Of a stretch of DNA of 49,015 nt, positions 8,585-16,643 are shown one piece after another. The first letter of the stretch is position 1, and every line of letters starts with the position of its first letter. Both the position numbers and the translations under genes were made by a program. Source of the DNA: Anaerolineales bacterium (GTDB taxonomy: Bacteria; Chloroflexota; Anaerolineae; Anaerolineales; UBA6663); the NCBI GenBank assembly GCA_016789175.1, contig JAEURK010000211.1, positions 1 through 49,015 on the forward strand, read 5' to 3'. The notes under the pieces were generated by a model. The model worked only from the letters and a program-made list of their open reading frames with translations, made no database searches and was not told the DNA's origin.

Positions 8585-9052
8585 CTAAGTGCGCGCCGCC
8601 AGCAATTGGACCCGGGTGTCATGTAGACGCCGCATCGTCGTCTGCGCGACGGCATGCATCAGGGCCGAGTCGAGACGCGGATCAGCGGCGCTCAATTCAC
8701 GCAGTACTTGCGCTTCGATCCGTAGCAGGCGGCTGGGCGCAGTGATCTGGCCGGTCGCCGTATACAGACACGGCGCGACCAGGGCCGAGATGCCCGCGAC
8801 CTCACCCGGGTCAACTTCGCCCGCGTTGAACAACTTGCGCATCCCCTGGCCATGCCGATCGGCCGCCACGATCGCCAGTTCGAGAGTCCCCTCCAACAGG
8901 AGGTACAAATACAGGGCGGGCATATCGGCTTCGAAGAGCACGTCGCCGGGCGCGCAGCGCACTTCATCGGTGGCCATCGCAACGGCGCTCAGGGCAGCGT
9001 CATCGAAGACACTGAAGAATGGATAGCGTCGAAGCAGCTCAGGTGACACCAT
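8585..9052 (-). CDS. Stand-alone cyclic-nucleotide-binding-fold protein (copy 1)
   Basis: A 155-aa protein consisting of one CRP-type beta-roll domain and its C-helix, with no helix-turn-helix. The opening SPELLRRYPFFSVFDDAAL is typical of CRP/FNR N-termini. The phosphate-binding cassette region reads GEVAGISALVAPCLYTATGQ, without the Arg that normally contacts the cyclic phosphate. A paralogue (16644-17105) is alike over its whole length, so the two bracket the hydrogenase/Hdr operon. The ATG was chosen by alignment with that paralogue and has GAGGAGG upstream; it lies 4 bp after the maturation protease stop, so it is the operon's last gene. Perhaps a redox or ligand sensor, or a structural partner of the complex. 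Function is not known. Confidence 0.82.
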   Translation of the reverse strand: MVSPELLRRYPFFSVFDDAALSAVAMATDEVRCAPGDVLFEADMPALYLYLLLEGTLELAIVAADRHGQGMRKLFNAGEVDPGEVAGISALVAPCLYTATGQITAPSRLLRIEAQVLRELSAADPRLDSALMHAVAQTTMRRLHDTRVQLLAART

Positions 9053-9056
9053 AGGA

Positions 9057-9623
9057 CTACGCCTCCTCGGCAAGGAGCTCGAGCACGCGCTGCGCGGCCC
9101 TGGATACAGCTGCGGCCACCGCCGGGCTCAACTGCTCGCTAAACTCGTCCAAACACTCGGCCACAATCCCTACGATCCAGACCCGCTCCGGGAGTACGGC
9201 CCCCAGACCGCGCCCCAGGTTGAGCGCGGTCGATAGTGCCGCATCGTGCGCCGAAGCCACGTGGCTGCACCGGGCCTCGGGGAAATCCTCAAGCGGTAGG
9301 ACGCAGATCGATCCGACCGGCCCGCCCCCGCGCACCGCGTCCACGATAATCGCGCGCCGGCATCCGATCAGATGCTCCATCAGGCTCAGGCCACCCAGCG
9401 AAAGGCAGGTCGTGGCCAGAGAATGTGGAGAGCCGCACAGATCGACTGCGCCCAACTCGGAGCCCACGCGTTTCAGCCGGCGCTCGACCTCGGCGACCAC
9501 TTGCCATCCAACGCCGTCGTCGCCCAAAATCGGGTTGCCCAATCCAACCACCAGCGTATCGACTCGTGTCGTATCGATCGGCGACTCGCCTCTGACTTCG
9601 CCCGGCACGACCAGCCCCTCCAT
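9057..9623 (-). CDS. [NiFe]-hydrogenase maturation endopeptidase
   Basis: A 188-aa protein of the HyaD/HycI/FrhD peptidase family, which clips the C-terminal extension of the hydrogenase large subunit after Ni insertion. The family motif GLGNPILGDDGVG is at about residues 27-39, with Asp residues that bind Ni in relatives. VDAV (about residue 95) and SAHDAALSTAL (about residue 124) follow. Its start shares one base with the large-subunit stop. The large subunit next door keeps a 26-residue tail after DPCFGCATH, which is the expected substrate. The N-terminus is about 20 residues longer than usual. Confidence 0.9.
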   Translation of the reverse strand: MEGLVVPGEVRGESPIDTTRVDTLVVGLGNPILGDDGVGWQVVAEVERRLKRVGSELGAVDLCGSPHSLATTCLSLGGLSLMEHLIGCRRAIIVDAVRGGGPVGSICVLPLEDFPEARCSHVASAHDAALSTALNLGRGLGAVLPERVWIVGIVAECLDEFSEQLSPAVAAAVSRAAQRVLELLAEEA

Positions 9624-11086
9624 CAGCAGTTCCTCACCCGCCGCACCACAGTGCCCTGCGCATCCCGCACCGTGAGCACCAACGGCATCTCACCCGGCAG
9701 AGCGTGCGTGGCGCAACCGAAGCACGGGTCATACGGGCGGAAGGCCATCTCGACGCGGTTGAGGATGCCCTCGGTGACCACCACGCCCTGGTGGATGAAG
9801 GCCTGGGCCGCCTTTTTGATCGACATGCTCATCGCCGCATAGTTGTTGGTGGTGCCCACGATCAGGTTGACCCGCTTGAGCAGGCCGCGTTCGTCGGTGA
9901 CGTAGTGGTGCGTCAGCAGCCCGCGTGGGGCCTCGACGATGCCGATGCCCTCGGTCGGCGTCGCCGTCGGCACCGCGTGCACCCTGGGCGACGTAATTTC
10001 GGGGTCGGTAGCCAGCTCAACGATTCGCTCGGCCGCGTACAGCAACTCGACCAGCCGGGCCCAGTGGATGGCCAGCCGCTGATGGACCGGCTTCCCCCCG
10101 AGCACGCTGAAGAAGCGTTCATAAGCTTCCTGCGCGAGCGGTGTGGCCATACCCTCGCTGGCGTTCAGGCGGGAGAGCGGCGTCGAGGTATACACGCCCG
10201 ACTCCTTGCCGTCGACGAAGCCCTTCCAGCCGATCTTCTTGAGGTACGGGAACTTGAGGTAGGTCCACGGCTCGACGCGCTCGGCGATCCACTCGGTGTA
10301 CTCGGCGGGCGTATAGAAGCCGATCCGCGCGCCCTCCGGGTCGACTACGCTCACCCGTCCATCGTAGAAGTTGACCTTGTTGTTGGCGTCCACCAGCCCG
10401 ATCGAGTACGTGCGATGGGCGTAGATGTCCCCCAGGATCAGGTCCACATAGGCCGGATTCCCCAACACGATGTCGTCGAACAGCTTCAGGCTGAACTGCG
10501 CGAACTCGATCGCCCACCGCCCCATCTTCTCGATCTCAGCCCGTTCAGGCTCCTTGAGCGCCTTGGTGAGGCCACCCGGGATCGACGTGCACGGGTGCAC
10601 CTTGCGTCCGCCGATCAGTTCGACGATGCGATGCCCATATTGGCGCGCCTGGATCACCTTGCCGCCGATCTCAAGACCGACCTTGTGGATCACGCCCAGG
10701 ATGTTGCGCTCAGCCACTGGAGCATCCGGCCCCATCACGAAGTCAGGCCCGCCCAATGCGTAGAAGTGCGTGGTGTGGTCGGTGAAGTAGAAGCCGCTGT
10801 ACAACAGCTCGCGCAGCTTCTTGGCTGCCGGCGGCGGCTCGATGCCATAGACCGCGTCGGCTGCCTTCGCGGCGGCCATGTGATGCGCCTCGGGGCACAC
10901 ACCGCAGATCCGGTTCGTCAGCAGCGGCATTTCTTCGACCGGCCGCCCGATGCAAAACCGTTCAAACCCCCTCAGCTCCGGGATCTGGAAATAGGTGTTG
11001 GCGACGTTGCCATCATCATCCAGAAAGATCTCGATCTTGCCATGGCCTTCGAGGCGCGTGATCGGGTCAATGGTCAATCGGGTCAT
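9623..11086 (-). CDS. mvhA: F420-non-reducing [NiFe]-hydrogenase large subunit (group 3c, MvhA)
   Basis: A 487-aa catalytic subunit. The L1 motif RICGVCPEAHH holds C61 and C64; the L2 motif DPCFGCATH holds C455 and C458. These four Cys bind the Ni-Fe(CN)2CO centre. A 26-residue tail follows His461 and should be removed by the adjacent peptidase. The opening ITRLEGHGKIEI is characteristic of the large subunit. Length and neighbours (mvhG, mvhD, hdrABC) place it in group 3c, which oxidises H2 and passes electrons to HdrA through MvhD. It is cytoplasmic, with no signal. A 100-bp spacer with a palindrome separates it from mvhG, whereas most other genes in the operon abut or overlap. Confidence 0.93.
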   Translation of the reverse strand: MTRLTIDPITRLEGHGKIEIFLDDDGNVANTYFQIPELRGFERFCIGRPVEEMPLLTNRICGVCPEAHHMAAAKAADAVYGIEPPPAAKKLRELLYSGFYFTDHTTHFYALGGPDFVMGPDAPVAERNILGVIHKVGLEIGGKVIQARQYGHRIVELIGGRKVHPCTSIPGGLTKALKEPERAEIEKMGRWAIEFAQFSLKLFDDIVLGNPAYVDLILGDIYAHRTYSIGLVDANNKVNFYDGRVSVVDPEGARIGFYTPAEYTEWIAERVEPWTYLKFPYLKKIGWKGFVDGKESGVYTSTPLSRLNASEGMATPLAQEAYERFFSVLGGKPVHQRLAIHWARLVELLYAAERIVELATDPEITSPRVHAVPTATPTEGIGIVEAPRGLLTHHYVTDERGLLKRVNLIVGTTNNYAAMSMSIKKAAQAFIHQGVVVTEGILNRVEMAFRPYDPCFGCATHALPGEMPLVLTVRDAQGTVVRRVRNC

Positions 11087-11091
11087 AGCTT

Positions 11092-11200
11092 TAGTCCTTT
11101 GGTCGGGTAGTCCTTTGGTCGGGTTGTCTGGCGGTCCGGTAGTCCGCTACCAGATCACCACGCGACCCGACGACCTGACTCTTGACTACCTGACTGCTCG
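11092..11200. repeat. Iterated-word palindrome in the mvhG-mvhA spacer
   Basis: A 16-bp direct repeat (TAGTCCTTTGGTCGGG at 11092-11107 and 11108-11123) is followed by an inner hairpin GGTAG-TCCG-CTACC. The opposite arm is made of CGACCTGAC/GACTACCTGAC words. The whole spacer can fold as an imperfect hairpin on either strand. It has no ORF and no U-run that would make it a clear terminator. Confidence 0.6.
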
Positions 11201-12175
11201 ACTGGCATGCAACAGCGACCCGGCCAGGTTGAAGCGGTAGAACTGGCCGGCCGGGTCCGGGATGCCGTCGAGGATGCGCTCGATCTCGACCGGGTCGTTG
11301 CTATCAACCACAGAAGCGAAAGCCGTGATCAGCCGCGCCCCGTTGTCGACCACGCCCTCGGCCGGGCCGTAGCAGCCGATACACTGCGCGCCCGCCCGCG
11401 GGCAGAGCGCGCCACAGCCGTTGCGGATCGCCGGCCCGTTGCACGGGATGCCTTGCTCGAGCAGACACAGATTCGGGTCGACGGACTCGAGCTCCTGGAT
11501 CCGCACGAACTTGGTGATCTTCTTGACGTTGCGCTGGCGCGGGCACTCGTCGCACACGGTCGAGGCGCCGGCCCCGATCGTCGCGCCCTTCGGCGGCAGC
11601 TGGGCCTTGCCCTGCAAAGCCTGGATCACCAGGTCGATCACCATCGCGATCTGGTGCGACTCCGGCGGACAACCCGGCATGGAGTAGTCGACCGGCACGA
11701 CTTGCTCGAGCGTGCGCACGGTCGGGGAGAAGACCGGGATGTGCAGTACCCCTTCGGGCACCCGCGTCTCGGGCTGCGGGCGCACACCTTTCGGATTTTC
11801 GGTGGTGACTGTGCCATAGGCCGTGTCAAAGACCTCGCGGGCCGGGCTCAGGTTGGCCAACCCTGGAATGCACCCCTCGGTCGCGCATGACCCGAAGGCC
11901 ACCAGGATCTGCGACTTGCGCCGCAGCAGCTTCGCCATGGCAGCGTTCTCGTCGTTGCGGATCCCGCCGTTGAACAACGTCAACGTGATCGCGCCGTCCG
12001 GCAGGGCCTCGACGTCCTTGTACTTGGCGTCCATGGCCACCGGCCAGAAGGCCACGTCGAAGGCCGCGTCGACGTCCAGGATCTTGAGCCCTGTGTTGAG
12101 CACGGCGATCTCGCAGCCGCCGCACGACGAGGCCCAGTACATCGCGAACTTGGGCTTGGAGCCTTTGACGCTCAT
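11186..12175 (-). CDS. mvhG: [NiFe]-hydrogenase small subunit (MvhG)
   Basis: A 329-aa Fe-S electron-transfer subunit. SCGGCEIAVLN (C18, C21) starts the proximal [4Fe-4S] site, completed by GSCATEGCIPG and PGCPPES. Further Cys sets, CDECPRQR and the CNGPAIRNGCGALCPRAG/QCIGC region, would hold the medial and distal clusters. It lacks a Tat signal, which agrees with a cytoplasmic group 3c enzyme. Its ATG overlaps the mvhD stop by 4 bp. It should relay electrons from the Ni-Fe site of MvhA to MvhD. Confidence 0.92.
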   Translation of the reverse strand: MSVKGSKPKFAMYWASSCGGCEIAVLNTGLKILDVDAAFDVAFWPVAMDAKYKDVEALPDGAITLTLFNGGIRNDENAAMAKLLRRKSQILVAFGSCATEGCIPGLANLSPAREVFDTAYGTVTTENPKGVRPQPETRVPEGVLHIPVFSPTVRTLEQVVPVDYSMPGCPPESHQIAMVIDLVIQALQGKAQLPPKGATIGAGASTVCDECPRQRNVKKITKFVRIQELESVDPNLCLLEQGIPCNGPAIRNGCGALCPRAGAQCIGCYGPAEGVVDNGARLITAFASVVDSNDPVEIERILDGIPDPAGQFYRFNLAGSLLHASRAVR

Positions 12176-12660
12176 GGGCTGACCTCCTGCCCCGCCATCG
12201 CGTAGGCGTGCGTATCATGGGCGCTGTCGGACGCCGTCCCATTGTGACCCCAACGCAGTGGGCCGAGCGCCCGGATTTCGGCGACCATGGTCTCGATCTC
12301 GTGCGCCAGCTTGACGCCCTCGGCCGCGCTGGCCCACACCAGTCGCACCCGGGCCGGCTCCAGCCCCATGGCGACCAGCGTCCGTCGCAGCAGCAGGAAC
12401 CGGCGCAGCGCCTTGTAGTTCTGCTCGAGGTAATGGCATTCGCCGGGGTGACATCCGGTGATCAGCACGCCGTCGGCACCGCCGGCCAGGGCTTTGAGCA
12501 CAAATGTCGGATCCAGCCGCCCTGAACACATCAGCCGGATCAGCCGGATGTTGGGCGGGTATTTCACCCGGGCCGTCCCAGCCAGATCCGCCGCGCGATA
12601 ACTGCACCAGTTGCATGTAAACCCGATGATCACGGGCTCGAAGTGTTCTTGATCGACCAT
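12172..12660 (-). CDS. mvhD: MvhD / FrhD-type [2Fe-2S] electron-transfer subunit
   Basis: A 162-aa protein that in methanogens carries a [2Fe-2S] cluster and links the hydrogenase to HdrA. Cys motifs are CNWCSY (about residue 15), CSGRLDP (about residue 45) and GCHPGECHY (about residue 68). The start was set at the ATG with GGAGG upstream; the 17 residues before it are encoded by the polypurine repeat and are unlikely to be protein. It overlaps mvhG by 4 bp and follows hdrA after an 87-bp spacer. About 20 residues at the C-terminus, rich in Ala/His/Ser, extend past the usual family end. Confidence 0.9.
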   Translation of the reverse strand: MVDQEHFEPVIIGFTCNWCSYRAADLAGTARVKYPPNIRLIRLMCSGRLDPTFVLKALAGGADGVLITGCHPGECHYLEQNYKALRRFLLLRRTLVAMGLEPARVRLVWASAAEGVKLAHEIETMVAEIRALGPLRWGHNGTASDSAHDTHAYAMAGQEVSP

Positions 12661-12677
12661 GCCGCCTCCAACCTGGA

Positions 12678-12740
12678 GGGGAGAGGTAGGAGGAGGGAGG
12701 AGGGAGGGCACTCCTCGCTCCTCGCTCTTCTCTCCTCACA
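12678..12740. repeat. Polypurine/polypyrimidine palindrome between hdrA and mvhD
   Basis: A run of GGAGGA words on the plus strand is followed by CTCCTCGCTCCTC words, giving an imperfect long hairpin that fills the hdrA-mvhD spacer. Related elements lie at 21940-22004 and 26655-26712. Confidence 0.65.
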
Positions 12741-12747
12741 CCACCCC

Positions 12748-14769
12748 CTACGCGTACGCCACGTTCAGCATCAACAGACCTTCGATCTGGCTCAGTACCT
12801 GGTCGTTGCTGAAGCCGGTGCCGCTGATCGCGCCTGCCGGACAGGCCGCCACGCAGGTGCCACAGCCCTGACACAACGCCGGATTGACCTCCGAGACCCG
12901 GTCGGCCTCGAGGAAGCTGATCGCCCCAAAGGGGCACAACGTGTTGCAGATCCGACAGCCCGAGCATTGGGTGGCGTTGATGCTCGCACGCACCGGCTCG
13001 AGCGTGATCTCGCCTTTGTCGATGGTGGATAGCACGCGCGCCGCGGCCGCCGAACCCTGTGCGACACTGGCCGGGATATCCTTCGGGCCGCTGACGCAGC
13101 CGGCAATGAACACACCCTCGGTCATGGTCGCCACCGGATCGAGCTTGGGGTGCTTCTCGATGAACCAGCCATCAGCGCTACACGACAGGCCAAAGACCTG
13201 GGCCGTCGCCTTGGCATCGGCACGCGGTTGGAGGCCGGCCGAGAGCACGACCTTGTCGACCGGGATCCGCCGCTGCTTGCCGGCCAGCGTATCCTCGACC
13301 TGAAGGATCAGCTTGCCTTCCTCGCCCGGCAGCCGCGCGGCATCGGTCACCTCGGCCACCCGGCCCCGGACGAAGAGCGTGCCCTCCTCGAGCACGCGCT
13401 GATAGAACTCGTCGTAGGCCTTGGCCGTCGTGCGGATGTCGATGTAGAAGTTGTAGACGGTCGCCCCGGTGCGCTCCTTGACCAGGTGCGCAAACTTCAG
13501 ACTCTGCATGCAGCAGATCGCAGAGCAATAGTTGTTGAAGTTGCGATCGCGGCTCCCGACGCAGTGGATGATGCCGACCGACTTGGGCACGGTCTTGCCG
13601 TCGCGGAGCACGATCGCGCCATTGGTCGGACCGGCCGCGTTGGTCAGCCGTTCGAACTCCAGGCTGGTGAATACGTTGGCCAGCCGCCCGTAGCCGTATT
13701 GCGTTACCCGTTGAGGGTCGAAGAGGTCATAGCCGGTTGCCAGGATGATGTTGCCGACCTGGACCGTCAACACCTCATCCTTCTGGGCGAAATCGATGGC
13801 GCCGGTCGGGCAGAGTTTCTCGCAGGCCCGGCAGGTGCCCTTGCGGAAGTAGGTGCAGTTCTCGACGTCGATCACCGGATACTTGGGCACCGCCTGCGGG
13901 AACGGCGTATACACGGCCTTGCGATAACCCAGCCCGGCCTCGTAGACGTCGTCGATCACCTTCTTCGGGCACTTCTCCTGGCAGATGCCGCAGCCCGTGC
14001 ACAGTTCGGTCTTGACGTGGCGGGCGCGCTGGCGGATCTTGACCGTGAAGTTCCCGACGTAACCGTGGACTTCGGTGACTTCGCTCCAGGTCAGCAGTGT
14101 AATGTTGGGGTGATTGCCCGCCGAGACCATGCGCGGGGTCAGGATGCAGGCCGCGCAGTCGAGGGTCGGAAAGGTCTTGTCGAACTGGGCCATGTGGCCG
14201 CCGATCGACGGGTCACGTTCGACCAGATAGACCTTCTTGCCGGCGTCGGCCAATTCGAGCGCTGCCTGGATGCCCGCGATCCCGCCACCAACCACCAGCG
14301 TGTCCGGGTGGATAGCCACCCGCAGCGGCACGAGCGGCACATGATGCCGGACGCGCTCGACCCCGCCCGAGACGACGGCCTTGGCCTTGTCGGTAGCCGC
14401 GTGCTTGTCGGTGTGCACCCACGAGACCTGCTCGCGGATCGAGACCAACTCACACAGATAGGGGTTGAGCCCGGCGCGCCCACACGCGGTGCGGAACGTG
14501 CCTTCATGGAGATGCGGCGAGCAGGCCGCGACGACCACCCGGCTGAGGCCTTGCTCCTTGATGTCCTTCTCGATCAACTCCTGGCCGAGGCTCGAACACA
14601 TGAACTTGTAGTCGCGCGCAACTGTAACGCCGCGCCCCGCCAGGCGTTGCCCGGCCCACTCGCGCACTTCGGCCACGTCGACCGTCCCGGCGATGTTGCT
14701 GCCGCAGTGGCAGACATAGACGCCGATCTTCTCTTCGGATTGGGATGGACCCTGCGGCTGCGTCGTCAT
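12748..14769 (-). CDS. hdrA: Heterodisulfide reductase subunit A (FAD, multiple [4Fe-4S])
   Basis: A 673-aa bacterial HdrA. The N-terminal YVCHCGSNIAGTVDV domain (about residues 18-32) precedes the FAD-binding Rossmann motif VVGGGIAGIQAALELADAG (about 159-177). FDKTFPTLDCAACILTPRM (about 196-214) also matches the family. Four ferredoxin-type clusters are visible: C257/260/263/267, C305/313/316/320 (spaced CX7CX2CX3C), CSGCRICNTLCP near 602 and CQGCGTCVAACP near 633. In methanogens HdrA bifurcates electrons from H2 to ferredoxin and to HdrBC. The ATG overlaps the hdrB stop (ATGA). Being cytoplasmic and next to mvhD fits a hydrogenase-Hdr complex. Confidence 0.94.
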   Translation of the reverse strand: MTTQPQGPSQSEEKIGVYVCHCGSNIAGTVDVAEVREWAGQRLAGRGVTVARDYKFMCSSLGQELIEKDIKEQGLSRVVVAACSPHLHEGTFRTACGRAGLNPYLCELVSIREQVSWVHTDKHAATDKAKAVVSGGVERVRHHVPLVPLRVAIHPDTLVVGGGIAGIQAALELADAGKKVYLVERDPSIGGHMAQFDKTFPTLDCAACILTPRMVSAGNHPNITLLTWSEVTEVHGYVGNFTVKIRQRARHVKTELCTGCGICQEKCPKKVIDDVYEAGLGYRKAVYTPFPQAVPKYPVIDVENCTYFRKGTCRACEKLCPTGAIDFAQKDEVLTVQVGNIILATGYDLFDPQRVTQYGYGRLANVFTSLEFERLTNAAGPTNGAIVLRDGKTVPKSVGIIHCVGSRDRNFNNYCSAICCMQSLKFAHLVKERTGATVYNFYIDIRTTAKAYDEFYQRVLEEGTLFVRGRVAEVTDAARLPGEEGKLILQVEDTLAGKQRRIPVDKVVLSAGLQPRADAKATAQVFGLSCSADGWFIEKHPKLDPVATMTEGVFIAGCVSGPKDIPASVAQGSAAAARVLSTIDKGEITLEPVRASINATQCSGCRICNTLCPFGAISFLEADRVSEVNPALCQGCGTCVAACPAGAISGTGFSNDQVLSQIEGLLMLNVAYA

Positions 14770-15764
14770 CGCTCACGCTCCTCCGGACGACGTCCGGGCA
14801 TCGGCAGGCCTTCGGCTTTCGCGCGCGGCCGGGCGCCGACAGGCCCCGAGGCAACGGGCGTGGTTTGGATCCGGCCCAGGGCGGGCCGGGCATCGACGAT
14901 CTCCGAGCCGAAGCCCAGCGCCTCGGGGTCGGCCCCGAAGGCCAGCCCCATCACCTGGGTGAAGAACACGGTTGGCAGGCGATAGTGGGTGTGGAAGTGC
15001 CGGTTGGTCTCGTCCTGATAAGCGTCCAGGTTCATCTGGCACATCGGGCAAACCGTGACGATCAGGTCCGCCTTGTATTGATCCGCGCCCTGTAGCAGCC
15101 GCCGGATCAGCTCAAAGGCCGTGTTCGGGCTGATCTGAGGCATGTGCCCACCGCAGCACTCCGACTTGAGCGGAAAATCGATCACCTCGGCCCCGAGCGC
15201 GCGAAGCAACCGGTCGAGCTCATCGGGCTGCTCATAATCCGACCAGCGCTTGTCGTAATCTGGTCGCGGCACCATGCAGCCGAGGTACGGGGCCACCCGT
15301 AGGCCGTGCAGCGGCCGGGTAACCTTCTCGCGGACCTTATCGAGGCCGATGTCGTTGATCAACACATCGAGCAGGTGTCGGATCTTCAGCGTCCCGGGTT
15401 TGTAGCCCAGCCCGCCCGCCGCCAGCGCTTCGTTGACGCGGTCGCCCAACACGGGCCGTTCGGCCATGTAGTGATCGGCCTTGGCCAGGTTGAGGTAGCA
15501 GGCGCTGCACGAGGCCACCAGCGTGTGCGCGCCGGCGCCATTCTGCTGCTTGGCCTGTTGGGCGGCCAACGCCAGGTTGCGGCCGATCAGGGCATAGGCC
15601 GGGATCAGGTTGATCCCGAGGTACTCGGTTGCGCCGCAGCAGTTCCAGTCTTTGACCTCGGCCAGGTCGAGGTCCAGTGTCTTGGCCACGCTCGCGAGCG
15701 AAGCGGCATAGGCCCGCGCGCTGCTTTCCATGGCACACCCCGGGTAGAAGAGGTATTGCGTCAT
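14766..15764 (-). CDS. hdrB: Heterodisulfide reductase subunit B (two CCG domains)
   Basis: A 332-aa protein with the two cysteine-rich CCG domains that hold the non-cubane iron-sulfur clusters of HdrB, where disulfides are reduced. Domain 1: PGCAMES, WNCCGATE, SCSACYLN. Domain 2: LGCMVPR, SECCGGHMP, CPMCQMN. The C-terminal 40 residues form an Arg/Pro-rich tail beyond the usual end of the fold (about 290 aa). The gene overlaps hdrC and hdrA by 4 bp on each side. The natural disulfide substrate in this bacterium is unknown, since CoM-S-S-CoB is methanogen-specific. Confidence 0.93.
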   Translation of the reverse strand: MTQYLFYPGCAMESSARAYAASLASVAKTLDLDLAEVKDWNCCGATEYLGINLIPAYALIGRNLALAAQQAKQQNGAGAHTLVASCSACYLNLAKADHYMAERPVLGDRVNEALAAGGLGYKPGTLKIRHLLDVLINDIGLDKVREKVTRPLHGLRVAPYLGCMVPRPDYDKRWSDYEQPDELDRLLRALGAEVIDFPLKSECCGGHMPQISPNTAFELIRRLLQGADQYKADLIVTVCPMCQMNLDAYQDETNRHFHTHYRLPTVFFTQVMGLAFGADPEALGFGSEIVDARPALGRIQTTPVASGPVGARPRAKAEGLPMPGRRPEERER

Positions 15765-16345
15765 GACGTCAGCTCCAGTCCCTTGGCGCGATCCAGGATG
15801 GCCTTCAGCTGGTCGATGCCGTCGATGCGGTGGGGCGTCATGGACATGCGTTGCTTGGTCAGCAAGCCGAGCCCCATCGGCGCCATGCCCGGCAATCGCA
15901 GCGGGAAGTGCCTGAGGTAGTGTCGGGTGGCCAGGCCGAACTCAAAACTGCGTCCGTAGCTTTCGATCGCGTCGACAAAGGTCTGTGAGAACTCGGGCGC
16001 TTTGGCGTCGCGATAGAGCTTGGCCCGCACCGCCATGCCCTTGAGCGTGTACATGACGTCGGCAATATGGACGCCCTGCGGGCAGCGAACGACGCAGTGG
16101 TAGCAAGACACGCAGATCCAGGGCGTGTTGCTGCGGAGCGCCTCCTCCCGCATTCCCGCCCGGATCATGGCGAAGAGCATGCGCGGCGTGTGATCCATAT
16201 CGGCCGCGGACGGACAGGAGCCGCCGCATGTGCCGCATTGGATGCACATCTCCAGGCGCGAGACACCGGCGGTCGCGGCGCTGACTTCCTCCAGGAATCT
16301 CAAGTTGTGATTAGGTTCGGCGGGAGAGACGTCGGTCGCAGACAA
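15761..16345 (-). CDS. hdrC: Heterodisulfide reductase subunit C (2x[4Fe-4S])
   Basis: A 194-aa soluble iron-sulfur subunit that carries electrons between HdrA and HdrB. It has two cluster motifs: CIQCGTCGGSCP (about residue 34) and CVSCYHCVVRCP (about residue 77). The start is a TTG with a strong AGGAGG at ideal spacing; no better ATG is in frame. It is the first gene of the hdrCBA-mvhDGA run. A promoter with two CRP-type operators lies 166-238 bp upstream (see 16511-16583). Confidence 0.92.
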   Translation of the reverse strand: MSATDVSPAEPNHNLRFLEEVSAATAGVSRLEMCIQCGTCGGSCPSAADMDHTPRMLFAMIRAGMREEALRSNTPWICVSCYHCVVRCPQGVHIADVMYTLKGMAVRAKLYRDAKAPEFSQTFVDAIESYGRSFEFGLATRHYLRHFPLRLPGMAPMGLGLLTKQRMSMTPHRIDGIDQLKAILDRAKGLELTS

Positions 16346-16510
16346 GACACACCTCCTGCGATGACAGCCGCGAGGTACGCCGAGGCGCCGACGCCCGTGA
16401 GGGCGGGGGTGCCGCCGGTGCTGGCGGCCAGCACAATCCGGGGACGACCGTGACGAGGAGACCTCGCCGGCGCGCCGGACTGTGATGATTCCCGATTATT
16501 TGGACGAGTT

Positions 16511-16583
16511 AGTCCATATTAAAGGCCGAGGGATAGCCGGTAGAGAGTGATCATTGTCACGAGCGCCACGTGAGCAAACTCAC
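16511..16583 (-). promoter_or_regulatory. hdr/mvh promoter with two CRP-type operators
   Basis: Reading the minus strand, a -10-like TTTAAT (16518-16523) predicts a start near 16511. Upstream are two dyads of the form GTGA-N6-TCAC: GTGATCATTGTCAC (16547-16560) and CGTGAGCAAACTCACG (16569-16584). The proximal centre is at about -42 and the distal at about -65, 23 bp apart or two helical turns. This is the class II activator layout for CRP/FNR-type proteins. A separate dyad TGGAC-N6-GTCCA (16501-16516) lies at the predicted start. No good -35 box is seen, as expected of an activated promoter. Confidence 0.65.
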
Positions 16584-16643
16584 GGGTTCGCGGGCGGGCA
16601 ATGTGATAGCGCCCGGACCCGGTCGCAGAATCGTCAGGTCTGC

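Noticed and set aside
11092..11123. CRISPR-like direct repeat
   Set aside because: Only two adjacent 16-bp copies with no spacers and no cas genes; it is part of a palindromic spacer element.
12661..12711. N-terminal extension of MvhD starting at 12711
   Set aside because: The 17 residues would be encoded by the polypurine palindrome, and a better start with GGAGG lies at 12660.
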